In this document: positions 59,453 through 64,000 of the stretch, one piece after another
Layout: every line of letters begins with the position of its first letter
Numbering within the stretch: position 1 is the first letter of the stretch
Assembly: GCA_965204915.1 (NCBI GenBank)
Contig: OZ242023.1
Location: 1,178,001 to 1,242,000, forward strand
Reading direction: 5' to 3'
Length of the DNA stretch: 64,000 bases
Origin: HK1 sp965204915
GTDB lineage: Bacteria; Pseudomonadota; Gammaproteobacteria; HK1
Notes under the pieces: generated by a model
Seen by the model: only the letters and a program-made list of their open reading frames with translations
Told to the model about the DNA's origin: nothing
Databases searched by the model: none
Position numbers and translations under genes: made by a program

Positions 59453-60079
59453 ATGGACCAGGTGTTCGTCTATTGGGACAACTCTAACGTCTTCCACGAG
59501 GCCCAACGCCTCGCGGAGGAACGGGAGGGCACGCCCGGCGCCAGATACCTGGTTCGCATCCACTTCGAGAACCTGCTGCGTCTGGCCGAGGCCGCCCGCC
59601 CGCTGGCGAAGGCGGTGGCCGCCGGCTCCGTCCCCCCGGAGATGCGGCAGCTATGGAACCGGATGGAGAACCGCGGGGTGCAGATGAGGCTGTTCGACCG
59701 TGACGAGAAGGACCAGGGGGAACAGGAAGTGCCGGATCGCTGGTTGCAGCTATGCATGCTGGAAGACGCCCTGGACAACAACGGCGACCCGGGCATCGTC
59801 GCCCTGCTCACCGGCGACGGCGCGGGCTACACCGAGGGGCGGGGCTTCCATCGCACGCTGGAGCGGATGCACGGGCGCGGATGGCGGGTGGAGGTGCTCT
59901 CCTGGGCGCATTCGTGCAACCGGGGCATGCGCCGATGGGCGGAGACGAAGGGCGTGTTCGTGCCCCTGGACGACCACTACGAGGCGATCACCTTCCGCGA
60001 GCCGTCCCGCCCGGGCCACGAGTTCGCGCCGGCGCGGGATCGGGCGCCGCTGGATCTGTCACGCCGCCGCATGGCGTAA
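59453..60079 (+). CDS. NYN-domain protein, putative ribonuclease
   Basis: The product has 208 residues. The N-terminal VFVYWDNSNVFHEAQRLAE gives the first acidic residue of the NYN/PIN-like fold. DEKDQGEQEVPDRWLQLCMLEDAL and GIVALLTGDGAGYTEGRGFHRTL supply the further Asp residues. RGWRVEVLSWAHSCNRGM fits the last strand and helix. NYN proteins are metal-dependent RNases acting in RNA processing or as toxins. It stands alone and plus-strand, with no antitoxin candidate. Confidence 0.8.
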   Translation: MDQVFVYWDNSNVFHEAQRLAEEREGTPGARYLVRIHFENLLRLAEAARPLAKAVAAGSVPPEMRQLWNRMENRGVQMRLFDRDEKDQGEQEVPDRWLQLCMLEDALDNNGDPGIVALLTGDGAGYTEGRGFHRTLERMHGRGWRVEVLSWAHSCNRGMRRWAETKGVFVPLDDHYEAITFREPSRPGHEFAPARDRAPLDLSRRRMA

Positions 60080-60307
60080 CGAACGGCGGCCCCCGCGAGC
60101 GCGAAGACCACCGAGCGCGCCGTAGCGTCGCCCGCGTCCGGGCACCGCCCGAGCATGGTCCGGCTTCCGGGCATCTTCACACGGCGATGGTCGGGCGACG
60201 CTTCGGCCCGACCACCGGACCGCCCGGCGGGAGACCGCATCCGCGGGCCCGCCGGGCGAGAAACCCGCTTCAGGCGGCGCGTACGTCCGCGGAACGGTCT
60301 TCGCGCG
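60080..60307. other. Convergent intergenic region, no gene seen
   Basis: The sequence separates the NYN gene from the RiPP precursor gene. GACCACCGGACCGCCCGGCGGG and CCCGCCGGGCG-like blocks around 60210-60260 can form GC-rich hairpins and may terminate both genes. Confidence 0.35.
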
Positions 60308-60586
60308 CTATTTGAACCGAACGTTGGGGTCAGCCCAACTGACGCCGCCGGAGATCTGCTCCAGATCGGCCTCATTGAGTTCCGCTGCGGGCGGCAGGAC
60401 CAGGTGGCTGGTGTCCGCGGTGTCCTCGTGCACCTTCAGGTTGAACCCGGCGGGCACGGTCATGCCGGTTTCCGCCTCGACCGCAGCCTTGGGGTCGGCC
60501 ATCAGCCGGGTGCGGAACGCGTCGTCCACGGCCGCCTTTTCGATCAGGCGACTGCGCATCTCGCCGAAAGTCTCCATCCTGTCCAT
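60308..60586 (-). CDS. RiPP precursor with nitrile hydratase-like (NHLP) leader peptide
   Basis: This 92-residue peptide starts at 60586, with AAGGAG about 10 nt before it. The leader is of the NHLP type: RLIEKAAVDDAFRTRLMADP, KAAVEAETGMTVPAGFNLKV, HEDTADTSHLVLPPAAELN and EADLEQISGG. The double-glycine end suggests cleavage by a C39-type peptidase, leaving a core of 11 residues, VSWADPNVRFK, with no Cys and a single Ser. No modifying enzyme or exporter gene is seen within the window on either side, so it is an orphan precursor or the core is modified in trans. The stop of another minus-strand frame lies 2 bp before its start codon. Confidence 0.82.
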   Translation of the reverse strand: MDRMETFGEMRSRLIEKAAVDDAFRTRLMADPKAAVEAETGMTVPAGFNLKVHEDTADTSHLVLPPAAELNEADLEQISGGVSWADPNVRFK

Positions 60587-60587
60587 A

Positions 60588-60878
60588 TCAGGTCTTCTCC
60601 TTTTCACGAAAAACCAGGTTGCAAGTCATCCAACCGCGCGTTCCGGCGCGTGCATTCGCATCCGCCCGGACGACCCCATCGCGGAAGCCTGCCGCTCTCA
60701 GGCGCTGGGCAAACTCCCGATCCGACGCCCGGGCGGAAGCCATGCACTCGTCGTGCGGCGCGTCGGGATACGGAGTGTATACCAGCCCCAGCCCATCACC
60801 ATAGCCATGTACAGTACATGCGGCGACCTTGCCCGCCGCCTTGCCGAAGACCCGGCTGGCCCGAGGGCTCCGGCGCTA
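60588..60878 (-). other. Start-less open frame directly upstream of the RiPP precursor gene
   Basis: Between stops at about 60878 and 60588 the minus strand has an open frame of 96 codons reading GKAAGKVAACTVHGYGDGLG, LVYTPYPDAPHDECMASARA, SDREFAQRLRAAGFRDGVV and GWMTCNLVFREKEKT. It has no ATG before residue 60 and no clear GTG. Composition looks protein-like, with several Cys, and the end is set for translational coupling with the precursor gene. It may be the 3' end of a gene whose front was lost to a frameshift. I do not recognise it. Confidence 0.35.
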
Positions 60879-61172
60879 CGGGCGCCGGCGGAGCGCCAAC
60901 AGAGGCTGAAGGAGGTCGGCGCCGCCTTCCGGGAGCACGTCCATGACGCTCTCCCGTGGCTGATCCCGACCCGCCGGGGGCGAATCGCCACCGACGAACG
61001 GCCCCGGATCGGCCTGGCCTCGCCGGCGCGGGCAAGCCGGATGTCGTAGTGGAGCGTCTGGCGCCGCATGGGCGGTTCCGTCCCCCGCTCAGGGCCTCCC
61101 GTGCACCATGATCGGGCACTCCATGTCGAATCCGTGGTGACGAATCGGCGGCACTGCCTTCGGGGACCCTGA
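60879..61172. other. Intergenic, no gene seen
   Basis: The stretch lies between lpdA and the frame upstream of the RiPP precursor. It may contain the lost 5' part of that frame. CGGCGCTACGGGCGCCGGCG near 60871 forms a hairpin. Confidence 0.3.
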
Positions 61173-62591
61173 TCAAACGTGGATGGCGCGTCCCTCCACC
61201 GCGAGGGCGGCCTCGTGCATCGCCTCGGCGAGGGTGGGGTGGGCGTGGATGGTGCGGGCCACGTCCTCGGCGCTCGCGTCGAAGGTCATCGCGACCACCG
61301 CCTCGGCGATCAGCTCCGATGCGTTCGCTGCGAAGACGTGGACGCCGAGGATACGGTCGGTGGCGGCGCAGGCGACCACCTTGACCATGCCGTCGGTCTC
61401 CCCGGAGCCCTGGGCACGCCCGCTGGCGAGGAAGGGGAAGGAGCCCGCCCGGTGCGCGATGCCGGCCGCGTCCAGCTCCGCCTCGGTCCGGCCGACCCAG
61501 GCGATCTCCGGGTGGGTGTAGATGACCCAGGGGATGATCCCGTGGTCCACGTGCGCGGCGCGTCCCGCGATGCGCTCGGCCACCGCGACGCCTTCCTCCG
61601 ACGCCTTGTGCGCGAGCATCGGCCCGGCCACCGCGTCCCCGATCGCCCAGATCCCCTCCGCGCCGGTGCGGCAGTGCCCATCGACGACGATGCGGCCGTG
61701 GTCGTCGAGCGCGACGCCGGCCGCGGCCGGGTCCAGCCCTTCGGTGTTCGCGCGCCGACCCACCGCGACGACGAGCCGGTCGAATTCGCATTCGTGCCGC
61801 CCTCCGGCATCCTCGTAGCCCACCGTGACCCCGCCCTCATGCGGGCGCGCGCCGGTCACCCGCGCCCCGAGGCGGACATCGAGCCCTTGCCGGGTGAGGG
61901 TCTTCAGCGCCGCGCCCGCGATCTGCCGGTCCGCGGCGGGAAGAAAGTCGTCGAGGGCCTCCAGGATCGCCACCTCGGAGCCGAGCCGTCCCCATACGCT
62001 GCCGAGCTCCAGACCGATGACCCCGGCGCCGATGATACCGAGCCGTTTCGGCACCTCGGAGAACGCCAGCGCGCCTTCGTTGTCCACGATGCGGTCGCCG
62101 TCCACCTCGGCGGCGGGGATCCGGACCGGGACCGAGCCGGTGGCGAGGATGATGTGCTTCGCGGTGAGGGTCCGGGGCTCGCCGGCGCCGTGCGGCCTGA
62201 CCTCGACCCGGCCGCCGCCCTTCAAGGCGGCCAGCCCCGCGATCGATTCGACCTTGTTCTTGCGCAGCAGGCCGGCGACCCCGCGGGTCAGGGTCTTCAC
62301 CACCTTGTCCTTGCGCGCGAGCATCCGGCCGAGGTCGAGCTTGACGTCTCCGGCCTCGATGCCGTGCGCGGGCAGCAGGTGGCGCAGGTCGTGGTAGTGG
62401 TGCGAGGAGTCGAGCAGGGCCTTCGAGGGGATGCAGCCGACGTTCAGGCAGGTCCCGCCCAGCGCCGGCTTGCCGTCCGGTCCGCGCCAGACGTCCACGC
62501 ACGCCGTCGAGAGTCCGAGCTGCGCAGCCCGGATCGCCGCGACGTATCCGCCGGGACCGGCCCCGATGACCACGACGTCGAAGGTGTCCAT
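61173..62591 (-). CDS. lpdA: Dihydrolipoamide dehydrogenase (E3)
   Basis: This 472-residue FAD flavoenzyme reoxidises the dihydrolipoyl groups of 2-oxo-acid dehydrogenase complexes with NAD+. FDVVVIGAGPGGYVAAIRAAQLG is the FAD site, GGTCLNVGCIPSKALL the redox disulfide, GIIGAGVIGLELGSVWGRLG the NAD site, and TIHAHPTLAEAMHEA the C-terminal His-x4-Glu catalytic pair. The ATG at 62591 is at the first residue of the domain. It is 99 bp downstream of sucB and belongs to the same minus-strand operon. Confidence 0.96.
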   Translation of the reverse strand: MDTFDVVVIGAGPGGYVAAIRAAQLGLSTACVDVWRGPDGKPALGGTCLNVGCIPSKALLDSSHHYHDLRHLLPAHGIEAGDVKLDLGRMLARKDKVVKTLTRGVAGLLRKNKVESIAGLAALKGGGRVEVRPHGAGEPRTLTAKHIILATGSVPVRIPAAEVDGDRIVDNEGALAFSEVPKRLGIIGAGVIGLELGSVWGRLGSEVAILEALDDFLPAADRQIAGAALKTLTRQGLDVRLGARVTGARPHEGGVTVGYEDAGGRHECEFDRLVVAVGRRANTEGLDPAAAGVALDDHGRIVVDGHCRTGAEGIWAIGDAVAGPMLAHKASEEGVAVAERIAGRAAHVDHGIIPWVIYTHPEIAWVGRTEAELDAAGIAHRAGSFPFLASGRAQGSGETDGMVKVVACAATDRILGVHVFAANASELIAEAVVAMTFDASAEDVARTIHAHPTLAEAMHEAALAVEGRAIHV

Positions 62592-62690
62592 GGAATTTAC
62601 TCTTGATGTGCGCGATGTTCCGGTGACGGAATTTTCAAAAGAGGGTTGCCGGTCACGTTCTGTGCAGCGAACGGACGTTGAAGACACGAA

Positions 62691-64000
62691 TCACACGTCG
62701 AGCAGCAGCCGCGCCGGGTCCTCGACCGCCTCCTTCACGCAGACCAGGAACCCCACCGCCTCGCGCCCGTCGATGATGCGGTGGTCGTAGGACAGGGCGA
62801 CGTACATCATCGGGCGCACGACGACCTCGCCGTTCACGACCACCGGGCGCTCTTCGGTCTTGTGCATGCCCAGGATGCCGCTCTGCGGGGGGTTCAGGAT
62901 CGGGGTGGAGAGCAGGGATCCGAACACGCCGCCGTTGGAGATGGTGAACGTGCCGCCGCTCATCTCGTCGAGGGAGAGGGTGCCATCGCGAGCCTTCGCT
63001 CCGAACTCGGCGATCTTCGCCTCGATCGCGGCGAACGACATGGCTTCGACGTTCCTGAGAATCGGCACCACGAGCCCGCGCGGCGAGCCCACCGCGACAC
63101 CGACGTCGCAGTAGTCGTGGTAGACGATGGCGCCGTCCTCGATGCGGGCGTTGACGGCCGGGAAGCGCCGGAGGGCCTGCACCGCCGCCTTGGCGAAGAA
63201 CGACATGAAGCCGAGGCGCACCCCGTGCCGGCGCTCGAAGCCCTCCTTGTGCCGGGCGCGGAGCGCGATCACCGGCTGCATGTCGATCTCGTTGAAGGTG
63301 GTGAGGATGGCGGCGGTGTGCTGCGCCTCCACGAGGCGTTCCGCGATCCGCCGGCGCAGCCTCGACATCGGCTCGCGGCGCTCGCCGCGATGGCCGGGTG
63401 TAGGCTCGCCGGGCGCGGCGCCGACAGGCGCAGGAGCGGATACGGGCGCCGATACGGGGCCGGCAGGGACGGGCGCAGGCGCCACAGCGCCGGTCGCAGG
63501 TCGAGGCGCGGCGCCGGCGGAAGTGGAGGCGGGTTCAGGAGCCGGGCCGGCGGAGGTGGGCGCAAGTGCCGGTGCGGCGACGGCAGGGGAGGGCGGCGCC
63601 GTGTCCGCGGCCGGTTTCGCGGCGGCTTCGAGGTGGGCGAGCACGTCACCCTTGGTGATCCGGCCGTCCTTCCCTGTGCCCGCGACCCCCGAGGGGTCGA
63701 GGCCGTGCTCGTCGACGAGCCGGCGCACCGCGGGACTCAGGCGTTCGTGGGCGTTCGCATCCGCGGTCCCGAAGCTCGGCACGGTGTCGGGAGCAGGTTC
63801 GGCAGTCGCTTCGGATGCGGGCCCGGTAGCGGAGCCCGCGGCCTGGGAAGCGAAAGTGGCGGCAAGAGAGCCGGAACCGGATGCGGCGGAAACGGCGGGA
63901 GCGGATCCGGCGGCAGCCTTGGATGCGGTGTCGGCCGCAGAACCCGGAGCGGCGGTGGAGGCGCTTTCGCCGGCGTCGATCCGGGCGAGTACTTCCTGGC
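62691..64000 (-). CDS. sucB: Dihydrolipoyl succinyltransferase (E2 of 2-oxoglutarate dehydrogenase), 5'-partial
   Basis: The gene runs off the right edge; the frame is open from 64000 with QEVLARIDAGESAS, the end of the lipoyl domain. A long alanine/proline linker follows, then the E1/E3-binding domain RLSPAVRRLVDEHGLDP with GTGKDGRITKGDVLAHLEA, a second linker of Ala/Pro, and the catalytic domain ending in SYDHRIIDGREAVGFLV (HxxxD) and LLLDV. The C-terminal form and the downstream lpdA favour the succinyl over the acetyl enzyme. An internal ATG at 63782 is not the true start. Confidence 0.93.
   Translation of the reverse strand, partial: QEVLARIDAGESASTAAPGSAADTASKAAAGSAPAVSAASGSGSLAATFASQAAGSATGPASEATAEPAPDTVPSFGTADANAHERLSPAVRRLVDEHGLDPSGVAGTGKDGRITKGDVLAHLEAAAKPAADTAPPSPAVAAPALAPTSAGPAPEPASTSAGAAPRPATGAVAPAPVPAGPVSAPVSAPAPVGAAPGEPTPGHRGERREPMSRLRRRIAERLVEAQHTAAILTTFNEIDMQPVIALRARHKEGFERRHGVRLGFMSFFAKAAVQALRRFPAVNARIEDGAIVYHDYCDVGVAVGSPRGLVVPILRNVEAMSFAAIEAKIAEFGAKARDGTLSLDEMSGGTFTISNGGVFGSLLSTPILNPPQSGILGMHKTEERPVVVNGEVVVRPMMYVALSYDHRIIDGREAVGFLVCVKEAVEDPARLLLDV

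Noticed and set aside
1..64000. tRNA or rRNA genes, replication origin, prophage structural genes
   Set aside because: No cloverleaf-like sequence, rRNA-like stretch, DnaA-box cluster or phage capsid, terminase or integrase gene was recognised.

Overview
The window is high-GC bacterial DNA, most like a proteobacterium and perhaps a gammaproteobacterium. The reasons are a 2-oxoglutarate dehydrogenase-type E2/E3 gene pair, Shine-Dalgarno-led genes, envelope glycan genes and several families of palindromic intergenic repeats. No rRNA, tRNA or complete insertion sequence was seen. Some stretches, chiefly 4.6-9.1 kb, are visibly less GC-rich and look acquired.

Layout. 0-4.2 kb: the end of a molybdenum hydroxylase large subunit, a MITE-like repeat and a polyamine-type periplasmic binding protein. 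4.3-14.3 kb is accessory: a ribbon-helix-helix protein; a three-gene cassette of two HEPN-CBS paralogues around an exported Sel1/trypsin-like protease; a VapBC pair; an AAA ATPase/nuclease (DUF1703 type); an IS3 remnant; and an overlapping AAA ATPase plus PD-(D/E)XK nuclease pair. 14.4-22.4 kb: a two-subunit molybdenum hydroxylase facing an aldehyde dehydrogenase, then BrnT and a decayed type ISP-like restriction helicase that has removed the 5' end of a hydantoinase B gene. 23-30 kb: a two-component system, an AAA_14/DUF4143 ATPase, a DUF6036 nucleotidyltransferase pair and threonine aldolase.

30-52 kb is an envelope-glycan and surface region: GT-C type membrane proteins, an FAD oxidoreductase, an NAD-dependent epimerase, an RTX-type calcium-binding protein, a methyltransferase, a sulfatase-type enzyme and four near-identical AAA ATPase/nuclease genes spread among them. 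A run of 17 G sits where a small membrane protein overlaps the methyltransferase start. 52-64 kb is metabolic: a UGSC-family selenoprotein read through an in-frame UGA, a HAD hydrolase, a glutamine amidotransferase, a MoxR/CoxE pair, an alpha-hydroxy-acid oxidase, a hydroxyisourate-hydrolase-like protein, an NYN-domain protein, an orphan RiPP precursor and the lpdA-sucB end of an oxoglutarate dehydrogenase operon that leaves the window.

The best candidates for something undescribed are the HEPN-CBS/protease/HEPN-CBS cassette and the four-copy ATPase-nuclease family. The strongest single-gene call that a standard annotation would break is the UGSC selenoprotein. Four copies of a roughly 0.2-0.35 kb repeat and two copies of a terminal-inverted-repeat element link distant parts of the window.
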